Position numbers and translations under genes: made by a program. Positions 1 through 10,110 of a stretch of DNA of 26,147 bases are shown piece by piece; the stretch's first letter is position 1; each line of letters starts with the position of its first letter. Source of the DNA: Haplomitrium mnioides (lineage: Eukaryota; Marchantiophyta; Haplomitriopsida; Calobryales); assembly GCA_049999725.1 (NCBI GenBank), contig JBNGIS010006595.1:1-26147 (forward strand), in the 5' to 3' direction. The notes beneath the pieces are model-generated. The model searched no databases. It was not told the origin of the DNA and saw only the letters and a program-made list of their open reading frames with translations.

Positions 1-430
1 ACAAGATATGGGTGTTTTGAGTAGAAGGTTCTTACATTTGGTGTGACAAATGCTTAGGCCATAATTATAGATCAAATGCATTGAATTTTTGATGGGTTAT
101 TGGATAAATCAATTTTGTTGTTCTTGAACAACATTCTTATTTTTAGTAAAATTAAAGTTGAGCATCACGATTATCTAAAAGAAGCATTGCAAACGTTGCG
201 TAATTGGAAGTTTTATTGCAAGAGATCCAAGTGCGAATTTTGGAAGCAAGAGTTTACTTACCTAGGGTACAAGGTGTCTACAGATAGAGTCAAGATGGAA
301 GAAGAGAAAATCAAGTCTATCATAGAGTGGCTAGCACTAAAGCATGCAAAGGATATTAGAGCCTTCAATGGATTGGCAAGCTTTTTGTCAACCATTCGTT
401 TATTATTATCTGCATATTATTGCACCACCT
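1..430 (+). pseudogene. Ty3 chromovirus reverse transcriptase, 3' part (left copy)
   Basis: This is the C-terminal half of a Ty3/gypsy reverse transcriptase. In frame 1 it reads TRYGCFE, a stop, then FGVTNA, stops, IFDGLLDKS and LFLNNILIFS. The last is the catalytic (Y/F)xDD box with both aspartates changed to Asn (127-132). Next come the conserved LGYKVS and the connection segment KDIRAFNGLASF. In-frame stops lie at 22-24, 55-57 and 82-84. One extra T in the T-run near 383 shifts the frame. All of these are also in the right arm, but the DD-to-NN change is not. The product is a dead pol fragment; its 5' half lies outside the window. Confidence 0.9.
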
Positions 431-925
431 ACATATTTGCTTAGCAAGGAGGTCAAGTTTCAATGGATTGCCAAAGAGCAAACGACATTTCAGCACCTCA
501 AGGATGCAGTCTCTTCTCATTCTATTCTACAGCCATATGATCCAGATACATGTTCTATAGTTGATTTTGATGCTTCTAATTTTGCTATAAAAGCAACTTT
601 GTAATAAGAGTTTGAGAATAGACTTCATGCAATTGCCTTCATGTCACATCAATTAAATATGGCAGAGAGAAATTACTCTACAATGGATCAAGAGGAATTG
701 GCAATGGTTTATGCTACCAAAGTGGGGAGATACTATTTTTTAGGAAGACTTGTGCTTTTGTGCACACCTCACAAGCCATTGTTACGAGCAATCCATTTGG
801 AAATATGACAAGTCGGCATCAGCGACGGGAAGATCAATTGCAACTCTTTGATATTAAGCTAGAATACAAGTCTAGAAGGTTTCACACCATTTCCGATGTG
901 TTTTCACAAAGGCCAGATCATTGAG
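431..925 (+). pseudogene. Ty3 chromovirus RNase H remnant (left copy)
   Basis: The second frame (about 400-604) reads LLSKEVKFQWIAKEQ, then IVDFDASN, which is the first-aspartate region of Ty3 RNase H. Two stops, TAA TAA, follow at 602-607. After them the frame resumes with AERNYSTMDQEELAMVY, matching the usual AERNYS..EkElLAiV motif, and later FDIKLEYKSRRFHTISDVFS, the typical C-terminal RNase H boundary. At least one more frameshift lies between about 760 and 830. The double stop and general frame structure are shared with 25228-25715 on the minus strand. It cannot encode an active nuclease. Confidence 0.85.
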
Positions 926-2201
926 TGAATACAATGGAGGCGGCTAACACTAGTATATTACACTAAAATGAGGCAACTAGTGAGAGTTATTAGTAAAAGC
1001 TACAAGAAGATGCTTTTCCTAATCTTATTCGGGCATCATTAGTCATCAAAGATAGTATCATTTGTTTTCCATTCGAGATGGTATTCTCTATTGAAGGCAT
1101 TAAATATATGTTTCACAAGATGATACGCTTTGAATGGCTTGTTTAATGGAAGTACATAACACTTCCATCTCAGGCTATCTTAGAGTAGATAAAACTATAG
1201 AGTTGCTTCAGCACATTTAGTGGTGGTCTAACTTGGCTCGAGATGTTCGTGGTTTTGTTCGTTCGTGTGAAAGTTGTCAACAAAACAAAGCTTCAAATCA
1301 AAAACCAGCAAGACTTCTTCAGCCACTACCAATTCCAACTACTCATTGGAAATATGTAAGTTTGGATCTTGTGACTTTACTTCCAACTACGGCTTGTGGG
1401 TTTACTACCTTTGATACTGTCTTTTGTCATTATAGAATGTCGTAGATGTTAATATATGATAGGGATCCTCATTTCACGAGAAATTTTTGGCAAAAGTTGC
1501 TCAAACTTTTAAACACCAAAATCTCTATGTCTACTGGTTATCATCCTCAAATAGATGGGCAAACAGAGCGTGCTAATTGTACTATGAAGGATATGCTTCA
1601 TGTGTTCATCGATGTTCATCATACCGATTGGGATAGTTTCTTATCAGCTGTGGAGTTTGCTTACAACAACTTATAACAAACAAGTATTGATTTTTCTCCT
1701 TTCTTTCTAAATTTGGGTCAATATACTCTTGTTCTCGATGGTTTTCTTTCTCCTTCTTCTTCCAATGTTCCAAGTATTTCTACTTTTTTGTCTTGTTTAT
1801 CTTCTTCTTTGCAAGATGTTCGCAACCATCTTATTGTTCCTCAAAATTGGTATAAACAATATGTCGATAGCCATTGTCGTGATTGCTCTTATGTTTTAGG
1901 TGACCAAGTTATGTTATATACTTACAATCTTCCATTGTCTTTAGATACTCAAGTCCGTAAGTTATCTACTGCTTGGATTGGTCATTTCTTTATTTCTCAG
2001 GTTATTTCTCTCGTTGCTTATAAACTTAATCTTCCTCTTTATGTGAAGATTCATATATCTCTAAACTTAAACCTTTTGTTTCTAGTCCATCTTCTTTTCC
2101 AAATTGTGTTTAACTTCCTCCTCCGACTATTGTTCTTGATGATCATGAAGAATTTGAAGGGGACCTTATTTTGGCGGAAAGAGTTTTCAATCGAAGGCGG
2201 T
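926..2201 (+). pseudogene. Ty3 chromovirus integrase remnant (left copy)
   Basis: Positions 926-1150 are a decayed linker. The integrase zinc-binding end reads YLRVDKTIELLQ, a stop at 1218-1220, WWSNLARDVRGF and SCESCQQ (the CC pair). The catalytic core follows: SLDLVT (first Asp), stop at 1443-1445, IYDRDPHF (second Asp, 1458-1460) and DGQTERAN (Glu, 1566-1568). Another stop is at 1674-1676. Compared with the right arm, an in-frame 90-bp segment after GFT (near 1405) is missing. The C-terminal domain continues through LGDQVMLYTYNLPLS and ILAERVFNRRR, where homology with the right arm ends at the start of the chromodomain. All three catalytic acidic residues remain, but stops and the deletion disable it. 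Confidence 0.87.
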
Positions 2202-2221
2202 TTGTGCAAAGTTGGGAAAAT

Positions 2222-2830
2222 TCTCTCACAACTTGAATGTCATACATAAAAGTGCTCTAAGATATGTCTTCATATACATTAACAATACTCAAAATTTGGG
2301 GATTTTCTTTCACTCAATTGCTTACTATGACATGGAAATACATTTTCTTAGTTTCATGAGCTACTATAATGCTTCCTTTGTTTATGATCTGGTGGATCAC
2401 AAATCCACCAATAGGTATTTGTTTATGCTTCCTTAAGGTGCAATATTTTGGAAAACTAGGAAGCAAAAAGCTATTGCCACTTCTTTGATAGAATCTGAAT
2501 ACTTGGCTTATTCTTTACCATGCAAGGAAGTTGTATGGTTGTGTCAACTTTTGATAGACCTTCATTATACTTCTATTGACGTTCAACAGGTTATTCTTCA
2601 CAAAAATAGCAAACCTATGATTCCTTTAACTTTAAATCCAAAACATCATTTTTAAGCCAAACATATTGGTGTTTAATAGTACTACATTAGAGCACAGTCA
2701 AAGTTGGGCTGATAGAGTTAAAATATCTTCCAACAGATATCATTTTGCTAGATAGTTTGACCAAACCTCTAAGCATGCACAAATGTTGCCAGTTTATTAA
2801 GATTCTTGGCTTTTACCAATCTTCCAAGTA
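2222..2830 (+). pseudogene. Ty1/copia RNase H and pol C-terminus fragment
   Basis: The frames read ALRYVFIYINNTQNLGIFF, YYNASFVYDLVDHKSTNRYL, then IFWKTRKQKAIATSLIESEY, ACKEVVW-like residues (PCKEVVWLCQLL), and after about 2690 KYLPTDIILLDSLTKPLS followed by a stop near 2830. These are the ordered landmarks of Ty1/copia RNase H: the ALKRVLRYLKGT and D.DDRKSTSGY regions, W.SKKQ, S..EAEY, E..WL and the LTKPL tail. At least one frameshift lies near 2436 and stops interrupt it. It starts about 20 bp after the chromovirus arm ends, with no LTR between, so a deletion joined the two. The RT that should precede it is absent here, but a copia RT lies at 21540-22200 on the minus strand. Confidence 0.87.
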
Positions 2831-3103
2831 GATAGACCACAATAAAGTTGTTTAGTAATCGTGTTTTCTCTTTTGATGCAAAAGATCTCATGGATATGTT
2901 GTTTTTTCACTCTAATTGTGCTTCTCTCTGATAGTAACTGCTTTCAAGTTTACTTTTCACGTCATTTTTTATTATGGTAATTAGCTTACATATTTATATT
3001 TACTTGACATGTTATTTTTTGGGGTGTGTATTTAATCCTTTTTCAAATATAGCTAAAAGCGTTTGCATTCTATAATGTTCAATCACATTTTTGAAGCAAT
3101 ACA
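2831..3103. other. AT-rich spacer, no gene seen
   Basis: After the copia pol stop one would expect a polypurine tract and a 3' LTR. I see no clear purine run or TG...CA boundary. The sequence is T-rich and closed in all frames. It could be decayed 3' LTR sequence, but nothing in the window pairs with it. Confidence 0.4.
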
Positions 3104-4035
3104 AGAAAAGAGGGCTTAGGCACCAATCATTGATGACCACATGCCACCTTTGTCATATGAGAAGAATGGAGATGACAAGGAAGAGTATCTATCTTCTAAT
3201 TTTGTGCTAGCAATTCATTGAGTTTTCCTTAAAGGCTTCTTTCAATTTTAGGCTCCTACAAAGTGAACTTGGTACTAATCTAGTAAGTTTTACTAAGTAA
3301 CAACTTTCATAGAGCCTCACTTACATCAAAGAATAATCAAACATCCAACACTAACTAAGTGTTCTACATTTACAACCTTCATAGAGTCTAAGTGACATGA
3401 GCAACATATAAAAAATCTAGTGCACACAAGTGAAGGTACATATAGTCTTATATACTTAAGTGCATCACATACAAGGTAGGGTAGAAATCCCTTAGAACAA
3501 TCCGACAACTCATTAAGATGGGAATGCGGAGCAGTCAGACAACAGAAGGAGGTCTCATCAAATTACACATCCATAAGCAACTAACAGAGAAACGAGCGCA
3601 AGAAAAGAGGGCTTGGCAAGAGGAGAGGAGATGCCAAGGCAAAGTGTCCACCTTCTAATTTTTTGTTAGCATTTCATTGGGCTTCTTTAAAGTCTTCTTT
3701 CAATTTTAAGCACTTGCAAAGTAGGCTTGGTACAAACCTAGCAAGTGTTCTTAGGTTACAACCTTCAAGAGCCTCACTAACAATCTAAACTCCAACACTA
3801 ACTAAATATTGTATGGTTATAGCTATCATACAGCCTTATTGGCATAAGTAACATTTAAACCATTAGTTTACACAACTCACTATACATAAAACCTTCTATA
3901 CTTTATGTTTGCATGAGCAATATCTAAACCATTACTTCACACAACTCACTATACATAAAATCCTTTACACTTTATGTGGAAAATATGCTTCAATTTCTGG
4001 ATGCTAAAAATTCTAGGCACCACCAACAAAGTTGA
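3104..4035. repeat. Left edge of satellite array with a duplicated spacer
   Basis: A spacer beginning AAGAAAAGAGGGCTT occurs at about 3107 and again at about 3601, an offset near 495 bp. Both copies run through CTTCTAATTTT and GCTTCTTT into satellite sequence (TTTCAATTTT...CTACAAAG). The satellite proper starts near 3238. Units between the spacers contain the diagnostic string CATGAGCAACAT. One unit at 3404-3440 has the divergent tail GTGCACACAAGTGAAGGTAC, which reappears in the last unit at the far end of the array. Anchors CACAACTC at about 3869 and 3938 are 69 bp apart, the short-unit spacing. Confidence 0.75.
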
Positions 4036-4187
4036 AAATTTTGGATAAAATTTGTGAAAATTGAAAACAAGAAACAAAAAAGATTCAAGGATTGTTAATA
4101 AAAAATATAAAGAAGAGTATATGATTGCTATTTCTCCAAAATACTAGTCAACATTGCTACTAAAGATCGTGAGACATTACATAGCAA

Positions 4188-4530
4188 TGATCCGAGTCTA
4201 TGCACACAATGAGTCTAGATTCCTTGCACGTAGTGACCTTGAAGTCCATACGTCCATGAACTTCAGAGTCCATGTGCACTTTGACCTCAGAGTCCATGTG
4301 TGTCTGGAGTCCATAGTCTAGATGCACCTGGACCTTAGAGTCCATACGTGCATGAACTCCAACATCATTGCAAGGAAGGACTCAAGAGTCCATGCATGTA
4401 TGTAGTCCAGAGTCCCTACACGCATGGACCTTGGATTCCATGCTCACATGGACTTTAGAGTCCATGTGCGTATGGACCTTGCAGTCCAAGTGTATAACGA
4501 CTCCAAAGTCCATGCGAGCATAGATGGTGG
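4188..4530. repeat. 24-bp minisatellite with hairpin units
   Basis: GAGTCC-like starts occur at 4386, 4410, 4434, 4458, 4482 and 4506, exactly 24 bp apart. More diverged and irregular copies lie upstream at about 4238, 4267, 4291, 4309 and 4339. The best unit is GAGTCCATGTGCGTATGGACC plus a TTG or TTA ending. Most units contain GTCCAT and ATGGAC separated by about 6 bases, so single strands can fold into short stem-loops. Because 24 is divisible by three, open frames arise on both strands (for example minus 4160-4345 with MDSEV-type repeats). I read these as a by-product of the repeat. Confidence 0.88.
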
Positions 4531-4539
4531 ACCTCAAAA

Positions 4540-4877
4540 CAAACTATAAACTTAATAAAAAAGGAATTACAAGTTGTTACCTTGTTGTCTTTGTAGGCCT
4601 CTTGTAAATCATTGGTGAAAAGATCTCTTGACTTCATTTGATTGTAGCAGAACTTCTTGGAGGATGCATTGAATAGAGTGAGATGCTCTTCCAACTACAC
4701 ATGTAGCCCAATGTGGGTTCTATGCGCCTTATGAGTCATTGTAACTTGGATCAAAAGTCCCATCTTGAAATTTTCAACATCACCTTGGAGAAGATAAAGG
4801 TGATGGTCAATGTCTTTGATAGTCCCGCAACAAACTAGCCAATTGTTGGCTAATTTGTGGGGCTTAAATGACTTCAA
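4540..4877 (-). pseudogene. Unidentified open stretch, possible gene fragment
   Basis: One minus-strand frame stays open from 4877 to about 4540 except for a single TAG at 4695-4697. It reads, in pieces, LANNWLVCCGTIKDIDHHLY, LLQGDVENFKMGLL and ASSKKFCYNQMKSRDLF. The mix of charged and hydrophobic residues looks more coding-like than the surrounding AT-rich DNA. I do not recognise a family. It could be a captured host exon, part of an unknown element, or chance. No start codon context, splice pattern or partner gene supports an intact gene. Confidence 0.25.
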
Positions 4878-5034
4878 AATATATGCATATCAATAAGGCT
4901 TTGGTTGAGCCAATTTTGGAGCAATGGCATGAGATGTTATTTTCTTTGATATGGAAATGAGTGAAAAAAAGGTGAAAATATACGATAAATAGTTCACAAA
5001 AAATAGGAGACAAAAAAGGCCAAATCATAAGAAA

Positions 5035-6714
5035 TATCACAAAATCTTCTACACTTTATGTCGACACGAGCAACATCTAAACCATTAGCTCACACAACTC
5101 TCTATATACAAAATCTTCTACACTTTGTGTGGAAAATGCATTTCACTTTTTGGCAACTACAAAAACTAGGCCACACTAGCAAAGCAAGTGTTCTACAATT
5201 AAAACATTCTAAAATCTTAAAAGATGCAAGCAACATCTAAACCTGGAGTTCACACAACTCATTGTACATATAATCTTCTACACTTTATGTTAGTATAAGC
5301 ATCATCTTAACCATTAGTTCACACAATGTACTATACACAAAATCTCTGAAACTTTTTACTAGCATGAGGAACAACTAAACCATTAGCTCCTACAACTCAC
5401 TATATACAAAATATTGAGCTTTATATGGAAAATTAGTTTCAATTTTGAGCACCTATGAATTCTAGGCCATATTAGAAAAGTGAACGTTATATAATTACAA
5501 CATTTTTAGAGCATAAGTGCATTAGCAACATCTTAACCATGAGTTCACACTACTCACTATACACAAAATAGTCTACATTTTATCTTAGTATGAGAAACAT
5601 CTCAACCATTAGTTCACACAATCACTATATAGAAAATCTTATACACTTTATGTTGGCATGTGAAACATCTAAACCATTACTTCACACAACTCACCACTAT
5701 ACAAAATCTTCAACACTTTATGTGGAAAATGTGTTTCAATTTTAAGCGGCTACAAAGTCTAAGCCGCACCAACAAAGTAAGTGCTCTACAATGAAAACAT
5801 TTTCAAAACTTTAATGACCAAGCAACATCTAAACCATGAGCTCACACAGTTTATTATACACATGATCTTTTACACTTTATATTAGTATGACAAACATCTC
5901 AACTACTATTTCACAGAACTGACTATGCATAGAATCTTCTACTTTTAATGCTAGCATAAGCAACATCAAGCCATTTGTTCATACAACTCACTATACACAA
6001 AATAATCTATACTTTATGTGAAAAATGCATTTTAGTTTTGGGGAGCTACAAAATCTTGGCCACAAAAAAAAAGTAAGTGTTGTACAATTTAAACCTTCTA
6101 TATGCTAAAGTGACATAAGCAACATCTAAACTATGAGTTCACACATCTCACTATACACAAAATCTTCTACACTTTATGTTAGCATGAGCGTTATCTACAC
6201 CATTAGTTCACACAACTTACTATACACAAAATCTTGTACACTTTATGCTAGCATGAGTATTATCTACACCATTAGCTCACAAAACTCACTATACAAAACA
6301 TATTGTTAACTTTATGTAGAAATTGAGTTTAAATTTTGGGCATCTACAAATTCTAAGCCCTACTTACAACTTTTTAAAAGCCAAAGTGACACGAGTACTA
6401 TCTAAACCATGAGTTTAAACAACTCACTATACACATAATCTTCTACACTTTATGTTAGCATGAGAAATATCTAAACCATTAGTTCACACAACTTACTTCA
6501 CAAAAGATCTTCTATACTTTATGTTACTATGAGCAATATCTAAACTATTAGTTTACAAAACTCACTATACACAAAATCTTCTATATTTTCTGTAGAAAAT
6601 GCGTTTTAGTTTTTGACAACTACAAAGTCTAGACCACACTAACAAAGTTAGTGTTCTACATTTACAACCTTCTAAAAGCCTAAGTGATACAAGCAAAATC
6701 TAAACCCTCAGTTC
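5035..6714. repeat. Satellite higher-order repeat (160+69+69 bp)
   Basis: Using the anchor CACACAACTC and its variants, starts fall at 5091, 5251, 5320, 5390, 5546, 5615, 5683, 5843, 5912, 5980, 6140, 6209, 6278, 6416, 6485, 6554 and 6714. The spacings are 160, 69, 70, 156, 69, 68, 160, 69, 68, 160, 69, 69, 138, 69, 69 and 160. This is a block of one full unit and two short units, about 298 bp, present five times. The short unit equals the full unit without its middle (roughly unit positions 14-105). It keeps ACACTTTATG at one end and CATGAGCAACAT...CACTATACACAAAATCTTCT at the other. Frames within it are closed. Confidence 0.9.
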
Positions 6715-9700
6715 ACACAACTCACTATACACATAATCTTCTATGCTTTGAGTAAATATGTGTTTGCACTTTTTGAATTACAAAGTCTAAGTCACATAAA
6801 CAAAGTAAATGTTCTTCAATTAAACCTTTCATAAGTACTAAGTGACATAAGCAATATCTAAATCATGAATTCACACAATATACTATCCATATAATTCTCT
6901 ATACTTCACATATAAAATGTGTTTCAATTTTGGGCATCTACATAGTTTGCGCCACACTAATAAAGTAAGTCTTCTTCAATTAAAATCTTCATAGAGCCTA
7001 AGTGATTTGAGAAACATCTAAAACATGAGTTCACACAACTCATTACACATATTCTTCTACGCTTTAGGTAGAAAAAATGTTTCAATTTTGGCCAGTTACA
7101 AAAGCTAGTATGCACTAACAAAGTACAAATGTTCTACAATTAGAACCTTCAAAGCAATCAAGTAATATAAGCAACATATAAACCATAAGTTCACACAACT
7201 TGCTATACCTATAATCTCTTATACTTTTTGTTAAAAATGTCTTTTCAACTTTGGGCAACTACAAAGGTTAGGCAGTAGTAGCAAAGTAAGTGTTCTAAGG
7301 CTATAGTCTTTATTAAGCCTAAATGAGATGAGAAATACCTAAGCCATAAGTTTACACAACTCACTATACATATAGTCTTTGACAATTTGAGTAGAAAAAG
7401 TGTTTCAATTTTGAACAGCTACAAAGTCTAGGCCACACTAACAAAGTAAGTGTTTTTCAATTACAAATGTTTCAAAGCCTAATTGACATGAGCAACATCT
7501 AAACCATCAACTCACACAACTCACTATACAAATAATCTTCTAAACTTTGAGTAGAAAATGTGTTTCAATTTTGGGCACTAACAAGGAAAGTGTTGTACAA
7601 CTACAACCTTCATAGACCCTAAGTAACATGAGTAGTATCTAAACCATGAGTGCATACAACTCACTATATCAAAATTTTCTACACTTTGAGTCGAAAGTGT
7701 GTTTTATATTTTTGGCAACTACAAAGTCTATAGAGTAGAAGAAATGTAAGTGTTCTAAAGATACCAACTTCATAGAGTCTCAGTGGCATGAGTGAAATCT
7801 CAACCATGAATTCACACAAATCATTATACATATAATATTCAAAATTTTGAAGCAACAATTTTGGGCAACTACAAAGTCTAAGCTGCATTAACAAAGTAGA
7901 TATTCTTCAATTACAACTTTTATAGAGCCTAAGTGATATAAGAAACATTTAAACCATGAGTTCACACAACTCTCTATACAAAAAATATTATAGTAAAAAT
8001 GTGTCTCGTTTTTTGGCAACTACACAGTCTATGCATACTTACCAAAAAAGGTGGAGTGAGCATTAAAACCATGAGTTTACAACCATGAGTTTGCACAACT
8101 CACTTTACGTATAATCTTCTAAAATTCAAGTAGAAAATGTATTTCAAGTTTGAGCATTGACAAAGTCACTTACAAAGTAAGTTTCATTAAATTACAACCT
8201 TCAAAAAGCCTAAGTGACATGAGCAACATCTAAACCTTGAGCACATAACTTGCTATATAGTAATCTTCTATATTTTCAATAGAGATTGTGTTGTAATTTT
8301 GGGCATGTAAAAATTCCAAGTCGTATTAACAAAGTGTGTGTTCTACATCACTCTACAACTTCTTAAAAGCTTAAGTGACATGAGCAACATCAAAACCATA
8401 AGCTCATACAACTCATTATACAAATAATCTTCTACTCTTTGAGTTGAAAATGTGTGCCACTTTTGGACAACTAAAAGTATTGGCTGCATTAACAAAGTTT
8501 GTGGTCTATAGTTATATCCTTTGTAGAGCCTTTGTGTCATAAGCAACATTTATGTCATTTTCTCAAGAACTTCACTATATACATAATCTTCTACACTTAA
8601 AGTAGAAAATGAGTTTTGATTTTGAACATCTCCAAAGTTTAGACCATAGCAAAGCAAGTTTTCTTCAATAAAAACTTTCCTTAAACCTAAGTTACATGAG
8701 CAACATCTAAAATATGAGTTCACATATTTCAATATACATATATTCTTTTACACTTTGAGTAGAAAATGTGTTTCAATTTTGGATATCTACATAAACTATA
8801 CCACACTCACAAAGTAGTGTTCTATAATAACAACCTTCAAAGAGCCTATGTGCCATAAGAAACATCTAAACCATTGGTTCACACAACTTATTGTACACAC
8901 TTGAAGTAGAAAATGTGTTTTCAACTTTGGACAACTAAGAAATCTTGGAAGTATTCTCAAAATCACAAAGTATCTACACTACACACAATCTTTTACACTT
9001 TGAGTGAAATAAGTTTCAAATTTGGGCAACTACAAATTCTAAATTGCACTTAAAAAAGTCATTGTTTTTTAACAACAACCTTCATAGAGCCTAAGTGATA
9101 TGAGAAACATTTAAAACATGAGTTTACACAACTCACTATATATAATCTTCTACACTTTATATAGAAAATGTGTTTCAATTTTTGGTAGTGACAAAGACTA
9201 GGTTGCACTACCAAAGTAAGAATTCTACAAGTACATCATTTATAGAGCATGAGTGATATAAGCATCATCCAAATCTTGAGCTCACAAAACTCACTATACA
9301 TACATATAGTCTTCTGAACTTTGAGTAGAAAACATGTTTCAATTTTGGGCAGCTACAAAGTCTAGGCCACACTATCAAAGCAAAACAATCTTCAATTTAA
9401 ACCTTCAAAGAGTCTAAGTAACATGAAAAATGACTAAACCATTAGTTCACACAACTCACTATAGACATAATCTTATACACTTTTAGTGAAAAATGTGTTT
9501 TAATTTTAAATAGCTACAAATTCTAGGATGCATTAACACATTATGTGCTCTTCAATTACAACCTTCATAGAGCCTAAGTAATATGAGAAACATTTAAAAC
9601 ATGAACTTATAAAACTCCATGTACATATAATCTTCTACACTTTGAGTAGAAAATGTTTTTGATTTCATGTAGCTACAAAGTCTGCCCTACACTTACAAAG

Positions 9701-10110
9701 TAAGTATTCTTCAACTACAACCTTCTATAAGACTAAGTTCAATGAGTAACATCTTAGTCATAAGCTCAAAAAACTCACTATACAAAAAATAATATTCTAC
9801 ATTTTGAGGCAGCTACAACTTCTAAACCTTACTAACAAAGTAAATGCTCTATAGTTCTAAGAGTGTACACCATATGAGAAATCTAAACCATGAGTTCAAA
9901 AAATTCATACAAAGATCTATACTTTGAGTAGAAAATGTGTTTCTATTTTGGGCAATTAGAAAGTCTAGACCACATTTATAAAGTAAATGTGATATACTTA
10001 GAACTTCTACAAAGCTAGCTTATATAAAGATCATATAAATAAGTGGTGTACACAAATGAAGGTACGCTAAATCTTTTGAGCTTTGAGTAGATCAACAATG
10101 TGATGAGAAT
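6715..10110. repeat. 160-bp satellite monomer array
   Basis: The anchor recurs at about 6714, 6871, 7030, 7190, 7352, 7512, 7652, 7811 and 7962, spacings mostly 157-162 bp with a few shorter. The pattern continues with rising divergence and some short units to about 9900. A read-off consensus unit is 160 bp. Its landmarks in order are ACACTTTGAGTAGAAAATG, TTTCAATTTTGGGCA, CTACAAAGTCTAGGCCAC, CAAAGTAAGTGTTCTACAA, ACCTTCATAGAGCCTAAGTG, CATGAGCAACATCTAAACC and TTCACACAACTCACTATAC. Monomers differ strongly from each other, as in an old array no longer being homogenised. The last unit (10030-10110) has the same odd tail as the unit at 3404-3440. The minus-strand open frames inside (7679-7894, 8343-8732) are short and phase with the repeat, so they are not genes. 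Confidence 0.9.

Larger units (their letters stand above)
1..2201. repeat. Left arm of large inverted repeat
   Basis: This segment is the reverse complement of 23896-26147, starting exactly at the first and last base of the window. By eye roughly 19 of 20 bases agree in the first 260 bp. No indel occurs in the first 84 bp, so position p pairs with 26148-p there. Homology stops near the GGCGG at 2196-2200. The left arm lacks about 90 bp that the right arm has (integrase core) and holds about 51 bp that the right arm lacks (integrase C-terminal part). Because the repeat runs to both window edges, its true outer limit is unknown. Confidence 0.93.
4036..5034. other. Non-satellite segment interrupting the array
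   Basis: The 160-bp satellite stops inside a unit after CACCAACAAAGTTG (about 4035) and resumes with AAAATCTTCTACACTTTATG at about 5041. The intervening 1 kb is AT-rich at both edges, has no satellite anchors, and holds the 24-bp minisatellite and a minus-strand open stretch. I found no terminal inverted repeats and no clear target duplication, so I cannot call it a transposon. It is either an insertion or an older island around which the array expanded. Confidence 0.6.

Noticed and set aside
7679-8732. Several minus-strand open frames of 60-71 codons
   Set aside because: They phase with the 160-bp satellite and repeat the same residues unit by unit, so they reflect the repeat and not genes.
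6715-10110. CRISPR-like regular repeat array
   Set aside because: Units are contiguous 160-bp tandem copies without unique spacers, in a plant retrotransposon setting. This is satellite DNA.
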